Source: Dictyoglomus sp.
Lineage (GTDB): Bacteria > Dictyoglomota > Dictyoglomia > Dictyoglomales > Dictyoglomaceae
NCBI GenBank assembly: GCA_025060475.1
Contig: JANXBZ010000002.1
Span: 94,676-158,675, forward strand
Length of the DNA: 64,000 nucleotides
Direction: 5' to 3'
How positions within the stretch are numbered: position 1 is the stretch's first letter; the number at the start of each line of letters is the position of its first letter. Both the position numbers and the translations under genes were made by a program. Under the pieces are notes generated by a model. That model had not been told where the DNA came from. It saw only the letters and a program-made list of their open reading frames with translations, and did not search any database. Positions 51,701-61,133 of this stretch are shown piece after piece.

Positions 51701-53020
51701 AATAAAATTTTAAAGATCCTAATAGTAAGTATTCTAAGCATTCTTATTATCTCTACAATAAATTTTGCACAAACTCGTCCATATGAAATAAAAAATCCTA
51801 TAGATCTTTTTTCTTTCCTTCCCTGGATGAGTGGGGGTAGTGCCCGATTTATAGCCATGGGTGGCGCAGGAACAGCCCTTGCCAATGATGCCTCTTCTGT
51901 TGAGTATAATCCCGCAGGTCTTGCCTATGTGAGAAATATAAACTTAACTGCATTAGCATTGGGAGAAGTAAATAAAGAAGTTGTTGGATGGGAAAATGGT
52001 CAGCCTAAATATGAATATAGATTTAATTTCACACCTCTTTATGCAGCATTAGCTCTTTCCAATCTTTCTTTCGCATACAAAAAACCCTTTATACCACCTG
52101 TAATAGTAGGAAGAGCTGATGGAGGATATTGGACAAGTTATGCTCCTGACACCTATCCCATGAAATTTGATTGGTTTTCTGATGTAACGGATACATCAAA
52201 ACTTGACACATTTTCCGTTGGTACAGGAACAAAATTTGGTCCTATAGCTCTTGGAGCTAATCTAACTTACATTAAAGGAGAAGTGTCAAGAAAGGTTGAT
52301 GGAATTTGGTTTGGAAGTGGAAGATTTATTCCAGGAAGTGAATATGAAAATGATCCTTATAAAACTTATACTACTTGGGATTCTCAATTTCATTCCTACG
52401 ATTGGGCAAGTATTGATGGATTTACAGTAGATTTAGGAGCAATTATAAATCTTGCTCTTTTAAAAGTAGGTTTAGTTTATAGAAATGCTTATAGTAGTAT
52501 AAACTATACAAGAGACTATATGTGGCATGATGATTTTGTTTGGGGAAATCCTTATATTTGGGGAGACCAAAAGGGCAGATGGTGGACCTATGATCCTGCT
52601 TCTGAAATCTATTCAGGAATTAAACTTCCTTCATTCTTCAATTTAGGTGTTGCGGTAGATTTAGGAGCAATAAAATTAGTATTAGATTTAGACAACTTTG
52701 ATGTAACTCATAATTTCAGTCAAGAAAATTGGAATAAGCCAGAAAGATGGAGATATGGAACCTTGCATGCAGGGGTAGAATTCTGGGTTCTTCCCATATT
52801 AGCATTAAGGGCAGGAGCCTATGGAAATATAAGATTGGAAGAACTTGATCCTATAAGGGCAGCAGAACTTGCAGTGAGAGGGATAACTTTATCTGTAGGT
52901 GCAGGTTTAAGTCTTCTTGGATTCTCCTTAGATGTTGCAGTTCTTGGCGATCAAATTCAAAATGTTACTCCTGATTTGTCTCATCTAAAATTTATTGCAT
53001 CTGGATCTGCAAAATTCTAA
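51698..53020 (+). CDS. PorV/UPF0164-like outer-membrane beta-barrel protein, apparently starting at AUA
   Basis: 440 residues if read from ATA at 51698. It begins (M)NKILKILIVSILSILIIS and a cleavage site ending FAQT, a normal signal peptide. SGGSARFIAMGGAGTALANDASS and VEYNPAGLAY are the hallmark N-terminal block of PorV/FadL-like barrels. The protein is rich in paired beta strands and ends in ASGSAKF with a terminal Phe, as expected for outer-membrane barrels. The ATG at 51827 would delete the whole signal peptide. It implies a second membrane or outer sheath. Confidence 0.82.
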   Translation: MNKILKILIVSILSILIISTINFAQTRPYEIKNPIDLFSFLPWMSGGSARFIAMGGAGTALANDASSVEYNPAGLAYVRNINLTALALGEVNKEVVGWENGQPKYEYRFNFTPLYAALALSNLSFAYKKPFIPPVIVGRADGGYWTSYAPDTYPMKFDWFSDVTDTSKLDTFSVGTGTKFGPIALGANLTYIKGEVSRKVDGIWFGSGRFIPGSEYENDPYKTYTTWDSQFHSYDWASIDGFTVDLGAIINLALLKVGLVYRNAYSSINYTRDYMWHDDFVWGNPYIWGDQKGRWWTYDPASEIYSGIKLPSFFNLGVAVDLGAIKLVLDLDNFDVTHNFSQENWNKPERWRYGTLHAGVEFWVLPILALRAGAYGNIRLEELDPIRAAELAVRGITLSVGAGLSLLGFSLDVAVLGDQIQNVTPDLSHLKFIASGSAKF

Positions 53021-53049
53021 AATTGTTAACCCACCCCTTCTCTTCTTCT

Positions 53050-53080
53050 AGCCGGGGCACCCCTCCCCGGCTTTTTATTT
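53050..53080 (+). terminator. Rho-independent terminator
   Basis: AGCCGGGG/CCCCGGCT stem (53050-53057, 53065-53072) with a 7-nt loop followed by TTTTATTTT; 30 nt after the barrel gene stop. Confidence 0.92.
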
Positions 53081-54174
53081 TATAATCTACAATACTTTTC
53101 CACAGCCCACATATAAAGCTTTATATTTTCTAAAGGAGTTCCTCCTGCAACACTTCCCGCAGTGCATTCTACAAAGTTTCCATCCTCTCCTAAAAACTTC
53201 ATATCTCTTTTAACAATCTCAATAATGTCTTCAGGCTTACCGTTTCTTAATGTAAATGGAGGCATCTGTCCATAAATTTTGGCCTTTGGCATTGCTTTTC
53301 TTATCTCTTCAGGATGAATCTCAGGACCAAAGTTCACCTCATTTACTCCTAAATCATTTAAAATACTCATTAAATGTTTCATATTGCTATCAGAATGTTG
53401 ATATCTTTTATGTTCCTTTAAGGGAGCAAACTCTTTAAATATCTTTTCCAAAAAAGGTGCACAGAATTTCAAGTATTTTTTGGGAGGAAAAAGAAAACAA
53501 TTATCATCAGCAAAGGAATATCCAAATTCATTATTATCTGTTGCTTTTCTTAGTACTTTATTATATTCTATTAATTTCTGACATAAAATCTCAAAAAATT
53601 CTAATAAAATATCTTCTTCCTCCATCATAAAAATACATGTATTTTCCGTGCCTAATATGCTTGTTGCCATAGTTGCAGGTCCTCTACTAAAATTCCCGAG
53701 TTTTAATTTTTTTCCTGTTATTCTTTCATATTTTTCTTTTTTCTCCATAAAGTCTTCTGGAAGAGCAGATTTTTTCATATCTATCTTTTCCATATTTCTA
53801 ATGAGTTCTTTCAAGTCTTCTACGTCTTCTACTTGAGACATAAGCCAAGGAGTTCCCCCTTCTGTAAGTACATATTTTGCTCCCATTAGAACTTCAAATC
53901 TATTAGGAGAAGGTGGTTCTACAGGATCTTCAGGATAGAATTTTCTTCCCAGAACTTTTTCTAATTTTTCATTAGCTTCTTTGTGAAGTCTTAATCTATA
54001 TTCGTAATCGTTATAATATTTAACTGTGGATTCTACATTTAAAAATTCAAAGAGAAAATGGTCATCAAGCCAGTAAAAAATAGGAATTCTTGTCTTTTTA
54101 TCAAAATTTTGTAAACAATAATCATTTTCTTCCCAGAATTTTTGAACATCAAATTTATCCAATTCGATGATCAT
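53080..54174 (-). CDS. Uroporphyrinogen decarboxylase-like (URO-D superfamily) protein
   Basis: 364 residues of the URO-D fold: SRGPATMATSILG, FGYSFADDNCFLFPPKKYLKFCAPFLEKIF, and HSDSNMKHLMSILNDLGVNEVNFGPEI, the block that in corrinoid methyltransferases (MtaA/CmuA group) binds the substrate thiol. It lacks the typical heme-pathway N-terminus, so it is more likely a methyltransferase or catabolic relative than HemE. It is last in an operon with a zinc alcohol dehydrogenase and an FAD flavoprotein. Confidence 0.82.
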   Translation of the reverse strand: MIIELDKFDVQKFWEENDYCLQNFDKKTRIPIFYWLDDHFLFEFLNVESTVKYYNDYEYRLRLHKEANEKLEKVLGRKFYPEDPVEPPSPNRFEVLMGAKYVLTEGGTPWLMSQVEDVEDLKELIRNMEKIDMKKSALPEDFMEKKEKYERITGKKLKLGNFSRGPATMATSILGTENTCIFMMEEEDILLEFFEILCQKLIEYNKVLRKATDNNEFGYSFADDNCFLFPPKKYLKFCAPFLEKIFKEFAPLKEHKRYQHSDSNMKHLMSILNDLGVNEVNFGPEIHPEEIRKAMPKAKIYGQMPPFTLRNGKPEDIIEIVKRDMKFLGEDGNFVECTAGSVAGGTPLENIKLYMWAVEKYCRL

Positions 54175-54192
54175 AATTTTTCCTCCAAAGTT

Positions 54193-55284
54193 TTAAAATT
54201 TATCTATAACTACCTTAACTGCTTTCTTTTCTTCCATTAATTTTAATCCTTCGTTTATTTCTTTTAATGATATCCTATGAGTAATAAGAGGTGCAAATAT
54301 ATCTTGATGTTTTTCGATAAAGGAAACTGCTTCTTTAAAATGTTTTGTATCACTTACCCATATTCCCTGAATATTGATATTTTTTGAGGTGATTTCATAT
54401 ATATTAATGGGAATATCCTCTTGAGGGGTTGCCACTCCTACAATCAAATAAGTTCCTCCTTTTCTTAAAAGTTTAAGTCCTTCTTTTACTGCAATGCTTA
54501 CTCCTGTTGCTTCTATGACCACATCTGCGCCTCTTCCTTGAGTTAATTCTAAAACCTTTTTAATTCTTTCTTCTTCTGTAAATCTGTATCTATCAAGAAT
54601 TAAGTCTATTCCTATATTTTTGGCTCTACTAATTCTTTCTGAACTTCCTGTAATGAGAATTATATTTTCTGCTCCTTGATACCTTGCAAGAGATAAAGCA
54701 AAAATCCCAAGGGGTCCTCCTCCTTGAATGACTACAGTTTTGCCTAATAATGATTCTTTTATAGAATCAAGAGCATGAACTGCAGTAGAGCCAGAACATC
54801 CTGCAATTACCATAATTGAGGGATCTACATTGGGAGACAGTTTTAAAATATCTGTCTTTTCCTCTAATATTATATATTCACTATGAGATCCAAGAAGATA
54901 GGGATAATCTTTGCAAGATCTATTTATTCCATAAACCTTTCTATTTTCACATAAAGATGGTTCTTTTACAATCTTGCAATAAAAACATTCTCCACATACG
55001 ATTCCTCTATTCCAAATTATTAAATCTCCTTTCTTTAAAATTTCTCCCTTCAAATCTTTCTTTTCCCCATTTATTTCTATGATTTCTCCTACTCCTTCGT
55101 GACCTAAAATCATAGGTAATTTTACCCTTGGATCCTTTCCTGAAATAATATGAATATCAGAACCACATATGCCTGACGCTAAGATTCTAACAAGAATCCC
55201 GTTTTTAGGGAGCTCTGGAATATCAAATTCTTTTAAAACAAGAGGTTTTCCAAATTCCTCGAGAATAGCAGATCTAGCTTTCAT
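54193..55284 (-). CDS. Zinc-dependent alcohol/polyol dehydrogenase (MDR family)
   Basis: 363 residues. SGICGSDIHIISGKDPRVKLPMILGHEGVGE provides the catalytic zinc Cys/His/Glu set; CGECFYCKIVKEPSLC supplies the four structural zinc cysteines; GGGPLGIFALSLARYQGA is the NAD-binding loop. Resembles threonine/sorbitol dehydrogenases. The start overlaps the flavoprotein by 11 nt. Confidence 0.9.
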   Translation of the reverse strand: MKARSAILEEFGKPLVLKEFDIPELPKNGILVRILASGICGSDIHIISGKDPRVKLPMILGHEGVGEIIEINGEKKDLKGEILKKGDLIIWNRGIVCGECFYCKIVKEPSLCENRKVYGINRSCKDYPYLLGSHSEYIILEEKTDILKLSPNVDPSIMVIAGCSGSTAVHALDSIKESLLGKTVVIQGGGPLGIFALSLARYQGAENIILITGSSERISRAKNIGIDLILDRYRFTEEERIKKVLELTQGRGADVVIEATGVSIAVKEGLKLLRKGGTYLIVGVATPQEDIPINIYEITSKNINIQGIWVSDTKHFKEAVSFIEKHQDIFAPLITHRISLKEINEGLKLMEEKKAVKVVIDKF

Positions 55285-57058
55285 ATTCTTCCCTTGGTCT
55301 TACAGGTTCTCTTATTTCAAACTTTAATTGGTTGTCTTTTTTATAAAAAACAATATATTTATTCCAATTAGGATTCTTAGGAAGAAATTCCATTACAGGA
55401 GGTTCAAATCTTTTAAATCTTAAATGAGGTCCTCTACTTTCATCTCTTATTAAAATAGCATTGAGGATTACCTCTGCAACATCTAACATATTTATGGTTT
55501 CATAATAATAAGACAATCCTTCTTCGTCTAGAGATATTCCTTCCTTTCTTAGCTCTTTAATTTCTGTTAAACCTTTTTTAATATCATCCTCAATTCTTAC
55601 TAAAAATCCATATTGAGAAATTATATCTTTTATCTTCTTTCTTGCTATTTTAGCAGGAATACCCTTTGAAGGGATTTCTTCTTCAAGATCAGAGATTTCT
55701 ATAAATTCTACCTTTTCCGCATAATCTATAGCTCTTTCTCCTGCAATTTTCCCAAATACTTGGGTATCTAAGAGGGAATTTCCACCCGGACGATTGGCAC
55801 CATGCTGTCCTCCTGCACATTCTCCTACTGCAAATAGCCCTTTTAAATTCGTACTTGCATTCTCTTTTATCTTTACTCCGCCTTGAAAGTGTTGAAGGGC
55901 ATTTTGGATGGGAAGTAGATCCTTTGAAAGATCTATATTATAATTTTTTAGCCATTCAATAATTTGAGGATTAATAATTTTTAATCTTTCATATGGAAGA
56001 GTATCTCTAAAAACTTCTTTTCCTATTTTCTCACTCCATTTTAAAATTTCTTCAGGAATATTTTCATAAGATAAATAGGAAGGATTCTCCATAAAATTCA
56101 TGAATACCTTATGCCCTTTTTGAATATGAAAATAAATAGCAAGATCTATTACCTTTGTTGGAGATTCAAAAGAAACAGGCCAATGGGCACCTTTCTTAAA
56201 CTCTAGAACACAAAGATTTTTCTTATCGTCTTCAGAAAGATAATCTAATAAGAACTCTCTTCCCTTTTCATCAACAATTTTTGGCAAAGCTCTAAACATA
56301 CTTCCTGATTCTGCAAAAAGAATATTAGGATGGCATATGCCAATCTGCATAAACTCCATATTTACAAGCTCAGCTCCAGCTCTCAATGCCATTGCATAGC
56401 CATCTCCTGTCATCTCAGAAGTAAAGACATTTTGATAGTATAGTTCTCCTGCACCGCCAGTAGCTAAAATAAATGCCCTACCTTGAATAATAAATCTTTC
56501 TTGAGTATTAATATCTATAGCCTTTGCGCCTATAACTCTATCTTCTTTTAAAATAAAATCATAAACCATTAAATTTTCATAAATCTCAATCTTTGTTTCT
56601 TTTAATCTTCTTATTAATGCCTTGGAAATTTCTATAGAAGTATTTGGTCCCACATAACAGGCTCTGGGAAATTCAGATCCATCGGTAAGAAACTGGTCGA
56701 TTCTTCCATCAGAGGTTTTTACAAAGGGAACTCCAAGGGATATCAGATAGTTAATTGCAGATTCACTATTTTTAGCTAAAATTTCTGCTAAATTATAATC
56801 AGAGACTTCACCTCCGATTCTATAAATATCCATAGCATGATAGAGATAATTTTTCTCCAGAGGCAAAGTATAGGATAAGGTAGCATGAAAAGCCATTCTA
56901 TCGGAAAAGGCATTTGCAGTAACCCCACCTAGACCAATAGGTTTTTTAGATATAAGAACAGTTTTTAAATTAGGATTTTTCTCATAAGCAGAAAGAGCAG
57001 ATCGAAGTCCCGCCCCTCCTGCTCCAATTACTATTACATCTCCCTTAATCCTTTTCAT
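55274..57058 (-). CDS. FAD-binding flavoprotein of the fumarate reductase/succinate dehydrogenase family
   Basis: 594 residues. DVIVIGAGGAGLRSALSAYE at the N-terminus binds FAD, ATGGAGELYYQNVFTSEMTGDGYAMALRAGAELVNMEFMQ is the family's second nucleotide block, and QHGANRPGGNSLLDT precedes the C-terminal helical domain. It lacks adjacent iron-sulphur and membrane-anchor genes, so it is not a classical complex II subunit; L-aspartate oxidase or adenylylsulphate-reductase-like chemistry is possible. The ATG overlaps the stop of the broken oxidoreductase gene upstream. Confidence 0.85.
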   Translation of the reverse strand: MKRIKGDVIVIGAGGAGLRSALSAYEKNPNLKTVLISKKPIGLGGVTANAFSDRMAFHATLSYTLPLEKNYLYHAMDIYRIGGEVSDYNLAEILAKNSESAINYLISLGVPFVKTSDGRIDQFLTDGSEFPRACYVGPNTSIEISKALIRRLKETKIEIYENLMVYDFILKEDRVIGAKAIDINTQERFIIQGRAFILATGGAGELYYQNVFTSEMTGDGYAMALRAGAELVNMEFMQIGICHPNILFAESGSMFRALPKIVDEKGREFLLDYLSEDDKKNLCVLEFKKGAHWPVSFESPTKVIDLAIYFHIQKGHKVFMNFMENPSYLSYENIPEEILKWSEKIGKEVFRDTLPYERLKIINPQIIEWLKNYNIDLSKDLLPIQNALQHFQGGVKIKENASTNLKGLFAVGECAGGQHGANRPGGNSLLDTQVFGKIAGERAIDYAEKVEFIEISDLEEEIPSKGIPAKIARKKIKDIISQYGFLVRIEDDIKKGLTEIKELRKEGISLDEEGLSYYYETINMLDVAEVILNAILIRDESRGPHLRFKRFEPPVMEFLPKNPNWNKYIVFYKKDNQLKFEIREPVRPREEYES

Positions 57059-57523
57059 ATTTTAACTCTCACTCCTTCCTCAGAAGATGTGTATCCTGCA
57101 TAAATTACCTTTACAGTATCCTTTGCCAACTCAAAATCAGAAATAGGATCTCTATCATATAAAACACACTCTACAAAATCTCTCATCTCTTGGGGATAGC
57201 CTCTTATCCAATCCTCATCAGGAAAAGGGAAGTTCCATCCTCCTTTTGTCTCAATTTTTTCTGCAATATACTCATCACCCCAGATTTCAGAGGAGGGAGC
57301 GTAGGCTAATATGGTATTATTGGGAGTTATATTTCCGTAAAGAACTCCTTTGGAAGTAAAAACTTGTACAAGATTTTTTACTCCTCCAAGACTGGTATCA
57401 CAAGAGAAAATTGCTCCCTTTGATCCATCTTCAAAGGTTATAATTAAGCAAGACCAATCCTCCTTCTCCTACTATATATAAGAAGGCTTCCTCCACTAAT
57501 TGTTTCTTAAAATATTTCTCCAT
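57055..57523 (-). pseudogene. Truncated, frameshifted Gfo/Idh/MocA oxidoreductase
   Basis: In one minus frame about 138 codons are open from 57471 to a TGA at 57057-57055, reading EDWSCLIITFEDGSKGAIFSC, then VQVFTSKGVLYGNITPNN, EIWGDEYIAEKIETKGGWNFP and DFVECVLYDRDPISDFELAKDTVKVIYAGY, the C-terminal domain pattern of Gfo/Idh/MocA dehydrogenases. There is no start codon before QEMRDF. Just upstream the sequence continues in another frame from an ATG at 57523 (MEKYFKKQLVEEAFLYIVGEGG). The N-terminal NAD-binding half is missing. The stop overlaps the next gene's ATG, so it was an operon gene. Confidence 0.75.
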
Positions 57524-57671
57524 TTTCTGAAGAAAGGATTCTTATAGTTAAATCTATATAAAGCTTCCTCTATGCCAAGGAACGAGTATGTTAATAGGCT
57601 TTAAAAAGAAGAATATACAATTTCTTTGTATATTATAAAATTTGTTAATTTGTGTCAATATCTAATTTTTT
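57524..57671. other. Intergenic region with AT-rich inverted repeat
   Basis: Together with the pseudogene this separates the flavoprotein from the pseudouridine synthase. It contains an AATATACAA/TTGTATATT hairpin (57611-57633) with no T-tract, and no gene I can support. Confidence 0.5.
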
Positions 57672-58385
57672 CTAAATTTTCTCAACTATTTCATGGATCA
57701 TTGGAAATAAGTTATTCCAAAAAGAGGGAGGATTTATTTTAAACTCCATAATTTCCTTTTTTATAGGATGTTCTAACTTTAGTTTAAAACAATGTAAAGC
57801 TATATAATCTTTTATAAATTTTCTCTTTGCATTGTATTTTTTATCTCCTAATATAGGATGACCTATATGAGAAAGCTGAACTCTTAACTGATGTTTTCTT
57901 CCTGTTTGTGGCAAAAGTAATACTAAACTAAGATTCTTAAATCTATTAAGAACTTTATAATAAGTTAAAGCCTCTTTGCTTTGGGGTACTAGATTATCAA
58001 AAATCTGAGTTTTATGTTTATTTTCATCCCAAGAAAGCCAATTTCTTAATTTCCCCTCTTCCTTTGCTATATTTCCTTCGCAAATAGCAAGATAAATTTT
58101 TTCTATTTTACGTTCCCTAAAGGATTCTGAAAGCCTTTTTGCAGATTTTGAAGTGCGAGCAAAAACAACGATTCCAGAAGTTACTCTATCTAAGCGATGA
58201 ACAATCCCCAAAAATACATTTCCAGGCTTTTTATACTTTTCTTTGATATATCTTTTTGCAACTTCAATAAGAGTGGTTCTCTTTGTTGAATCTCCTTGTA
58301 CTAAAATACCAGGCAATTTTTCCACTACCAAAAGATGGTTGTCTTCATAAATTATTCTTAGCTTAAAATCTAAAATTTCTGCCAT
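57672..58385 (-). CDS. RluA-family RNA pseudouridine synthase
   Basis: About 237 residues from the ATG at 58385 (MAEILDFKLRIIYEDNHLLVVEK); a longer frame to 58484 would read into the nitroreductase gene and lacks family similarity. Catalytic motif GIVHRLDRVTSGIVVFA with the active-site Asp, and LLLPQTGRKHQLRVQLSHIGHPILGD. There is no S4 domain, so it is an RluA/RluC-like short enzyme. It overlaps the nitroreductase by 16 nt. Confidence 0.9.
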   Translation of the reverse strand: MAEILDFKLRIIYEDNHLLVVEKLPGILVQGDSTKRTTLIEVAKRYIKEKYKKPGNVFLGIVHRLDRVTSGIVVFARTSKSAKRLSESFRERKIEKIYLAICEGNIAKEEGKLRNWLSWDENKHKTQIFDNLVPQSKEALTYYKVLNRFKNLSLVLLLPQTGRKHQLRVQLSHIGHPILGDKKYNAKRKFIKDYIALHCFKLKLEHPIKKEIMEFKINPPSFWNNLFPMIHEIVEKI

Positions 58386-58870
58386 TTCAATACTTCTGAT
58401 AGCTCTTTTTTCTTTGGTCTTTGAGGAATTTCCTTGGGATATCCTACTGCTAATATAACCATAAGTTCTAAATTGTCTGGACAATTTACTAATTTTTTAA
58501 CTTCTTCGGAATGAGGTTTTTTATATGAATTTATCCAGCAAGTTCCGAGACCATAGGCTTGAGCAGATATTATTATATTTTCCGCTGCTGCACAGGCATC
58601 TTCTAAAGCAAGCTCTGCATCTTTCTCACAAAAAATAAGAATTCCTGCTCCTGCCTCCTTTAGGAATCTTCCGTAAGTACAAATTTCTGCTAGTTTATCT
58701 TTTAACTCTTTATCAGTAACCACTAGAAAGGTCCATGGTTGTTTGTTATATCCCGAAGGTGCAAGTCTTGCACAGTCAATAAGGTCCTCTAGAATTTCTT
58801 TGGGAATCTCTTTGTCTAAATAACTTCTTATGCTAACTCTTGATTTAATAACATTTATCACTTCTTTCAT
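58370..58870 (-). CDS. Nitroreductase-family flavoprotein
   Basis: 166 residues, short nitroreductase (FMN) fold: SRVSIRSYLDKEIPKEILEDLIDCARLAPSGYNKQPWTFLVV at the N-terminus with FMN-contacting Arg/Ser residues, QAYGLGTCWINSYKK, and VILAVGYPKEIPQRPKK at the C-terminus. It reduces nitro compounds, quinones or other acceptors with NAD(P)H; substrate unknown. AGGAGGTTTTT ribosome binding site. Confidence 0.9.
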   Translation of the reverse strand: MKEVINVIKSRVSIRSYLDKEIPKEILEDLIDCARLAPSGYNKQPWTFLVVTDKELKDKLAEICTYGRFLKEAGAGILIFCEKDAELALEDACAAAENIIISAQAYGLGTCWINSYKKPHSEEVKKLVNCPDNLELMVILAVGYPKEIPQRPKKKELSEVLKWQKF

Positions 58871-58892
58871 AAAAACCTCCTTTTAAGATATT

Positions 58893-60077
58893 TTATTTCT
58901 TTAATACTTGATATATACCACATTTTAAATATAAGGATTCTGGATGGGATAAAAGAATAGGATGATCCTTTGCTTGATATCTAAAATCTATTAGTCTTAA
59001 TATTCTATTAGCATCATAGCCTGCAGATTCAATTATATTTTGAAATATTTCTAGAGTTACATGCTGAGAACAAGAGCAAGTAATTAAAAATCCTCCATCT
59101 CTAATTATCTTCATGGCTCTTAGGTTTATTTCTTTATATCCTCTTATAGCATTTTCTAAATCTTTCTGGGATTTTGCAAAAGCAGGAGGATCAAGGATAA
59201 CTACATCAAAAAACCTCCCTTCTTTTTGAAACTTTCTCAGAAGATCAAAAGCGTTTTCTTCAATAAATTCGACTTTATTTGAAAAACCGTTTATTTCTGT
59301 ATTTTTCTTTGCAAGTTCTAAGGCAAAATTTGAAGAGTCTACAACTACTACTTTTTCTGCACCAAACTTTAAAGCATGAAGAGCAAAGGATCCTGTATAA
59401 GAAAAAACATCAAGAACCTCAGCACCATCCACTAATCCTCTTAAAGCAAGTCTATTTTCTCTTTGATCTAAGAAATATCCTGTTTTTTGTCCCTTTTCTA
59501 TATCTACAATTATCTTTAATCCATTTTCTTCTATTTCTACTTGGGTATCAAAATTTCCTTTTAGAAATCCTTTTGTTTGAGGAAGTCCTTCCAATTCTCT
59601 TACAGGTACATCATTTCTTTCATATATTCCCCTAGGTTGAAAGAGTTCATCAAGAACTTCTACTATTGTTTCTTTAAATCTATCTATACCCAGGGAGAGA
59701 GTTTGAATTACTAGGACATCTTCAAATTTATCTACAATAAGACCAGGAATAAAATCTGCTTCCGCAAAAACTACTCTACAGGATCGAGTATCTACTAATT
59801 TTTTTCTATATTCCCATGCCTGAAGAATCCTATTTTTAAAAAAGTCCTTATCTATCTCTTCCTCTTTTCTTGATAATACCCTTACTCTTATTTTAGAATG
59901 AGGATTAATATATCCTTTCCCTAAAAAACTTTTACTGAAATCATAAATATCCACAATGTCTCCAGGAGAAATTTTTCCTTCAATTTTTAAAATTTCATTA
60001 TCATAAATCCAAGGACTTCCACGAACAATTTTTTTGTGAATATTTCTTTTTAAAATAACTTTTGTTCTTTCTTTCAT
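58893..60077 (-). CDS. rlmI: Class I SAM-dependent rRNA (cytosine-C5) methyltransferase, RlmI-like
   Basis: 394 residues. N-terminal PUA-like domain (KRNIHKKIVRGSPWIYDNEI), a central EEHEE-type domain, then a Rossmann methyltransferase with GQKTGYFLDQRENR, VLDVFSYTGSFALHAL and VILDPPAFAKSQKDL. The last cysteine-containing block ITCSCSQHV supplies the catalytic Cys. Matches RlmI/YccW, which methylates 23S rRNA. It lies 22 nt upstream of the nitroreductase. Confidence 0.92.
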   Translation of the reverse strand: MKERTKVILKRNIHKKIVRGSPWIYDNEILKIEGKISPGDIVDIYDFSKSFLGKGYINPHSKIRVRVLSRKEEEIDKDFFKNRILQAWEYRKKLVDTRSCRVVFAEADFIPGLIVDKFEDVLVIQTLSLGIDRFKETIVEVLDELFQPRGIYERNDVPVRELEGLPQTKGFLKGNFDTQVEIEENGLKIIVDIEKGQKTGYFLDQRENRLALRGLVDGAEVLDVFSYTGSFALHALKFGAEKVVVVDSSNFALELAKKNTEINGFSNKVEFIEENAFDLLRKFQKEGRFFDVVILDPPAFAKSQKDLENAIRGYKEINLRAMKIIRDGGFLITCSCSQHVTLEIFQNIIESAGYDANRILRLIDFRYQAKDHPILLSHPESLYLKCGIYQVLKK

Positions 60078-60177
60078 GTTTTAGAATTATATTTTCCACT
60101 AATTAAGTTTGATTATAACATTTAATTGCCACTCTCAAGAATAGAAATTTTATAATTTTTATGCTATTATTTGAGCT

Positions 60178-61110
60178 ATGAAGTTCTTAGTTACTGGGGG
60201 CGCTGGTTTTATTGGATCCCACATTGTGGAAGAGCTGGTGAAAGAAGGGGGAAAGGTTATTGTTCTTGATAACCTTTCAACGGGAAAAGAAGAAAACTTA
60301 AATTTCATAAGGAACAAGATTATCTTTATAAAGGGCGATATAAGAGATTTAGAATTACTTTTATCCATTACAAAAAATGTTGATTATATATTCCATGAGG
60401 CTGCGCTAACTTCTGTTGTTGAATCTATAGAAAATCCAGAAAAATGTAATGAAGTAAATATAACAGGAACTTTAAGGGTATTTATAGCTGGATTGAAAAA
60501 TCAAGTTAAGAGAATAATATATGCCTCTTCTTCAGCAGTATATGGAAATGACCCTATAACTCCTAAAAAAGAAGATATGAAATTAGAACCTATTTCTCCC
60601 TATGCCATAAGTAAATACGTGGGAGAACTTTATATGAAATTTTTCTATGAAATTTATAAGTTAGAAATAGTCTCTCTAAGGTATTTTAATGTATATGGAC
60701 CAAGACAAGATCCAAACTCTCCCTATTCTGCAGTGATTCCTAAGTTTATAACTTCTCTTCTTAAAAAGGAACCCCCTACTATATATGGAGATGGAGAACA
60801 AACCAGAGACTTTATATTTGTAGAAGACGTGGTCTCTGCAAATATTCAAGCAATAAGAGGAAAAGGAATAGAGGGAAAAATATTTAATATCTCAAGTGGT
60901 AAAAGAATAAGTATTAAGGAACTTTTTCTTAAACTAAAGGAACTTATAAAAGTAGATGTGGAACCTATATATGCTCCTGAAAGGAGAGGAGAAGTAAGAG
61001 ATTCCATGGGGGATATAACTTTAGCTAAAAAGCATCTTTCATGGACTCCTAAATTTTCTTTAGATGAGGGACTTAAAAAGACTATAGAGTGGTATAGAAA
61101 AATTATTTGA
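60178..61110 (+). CDS. UDP-glucose 4-epimerase-like SDR
   Basis: 310 residues. LVTGGAGFIGSHIVEELV, IFHEAALTSVVESIENP, ASSSAVYGNDP, SPYAISKYVGELY with catalytic Tyr/Lys, and NVYGPRQDPNSPYSAVIPKFI. The last motif is common in UDP-glucose/UDP-N-acetylglucosamine 4-epimerases and UDP-glucuronate epimerases. Start lies 7 nt after a weak GAGCT. It is paralogous to the SDR at 19517. Probably galactose activation. Confidence 0.87.
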   Translation: MKFLVTGGAGFIGSHIVEELVKEGGKVIVLDNLSTGKEENLNFIRNKIIFIKGDIRDLELLLSITKNVDYIFHEAALTSVVESIENPEKCNEVNITGTLRVFIAGLKNQVKRIIYASSSAVYGNDPITPKKEDMKLEPISPYAISKYVGELYMKFFYEIYKLEIVSLRYFNVYGPRQDPNSPYSAVIPKFITSLLKKEPPTIYGDGEQTRDFIFVEDVVSANIQAIRGKGIEGKIFNISSGKRISIKELFLKLKELIKVDVEPIYAPERRGEVRDSMGDITLAKKHLSWTPKFSLDEGLKKTIEWYRKII

Positions 61111-61133
61111 AATGCAATTAGGAGGTGTATTTT

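Noticed and set aside
57611..57633. Terminator candidate upstream of the broken oxidoreductase gene
   Set aside because: The stem is all A/T with no T-tract, so termination is unlikely.
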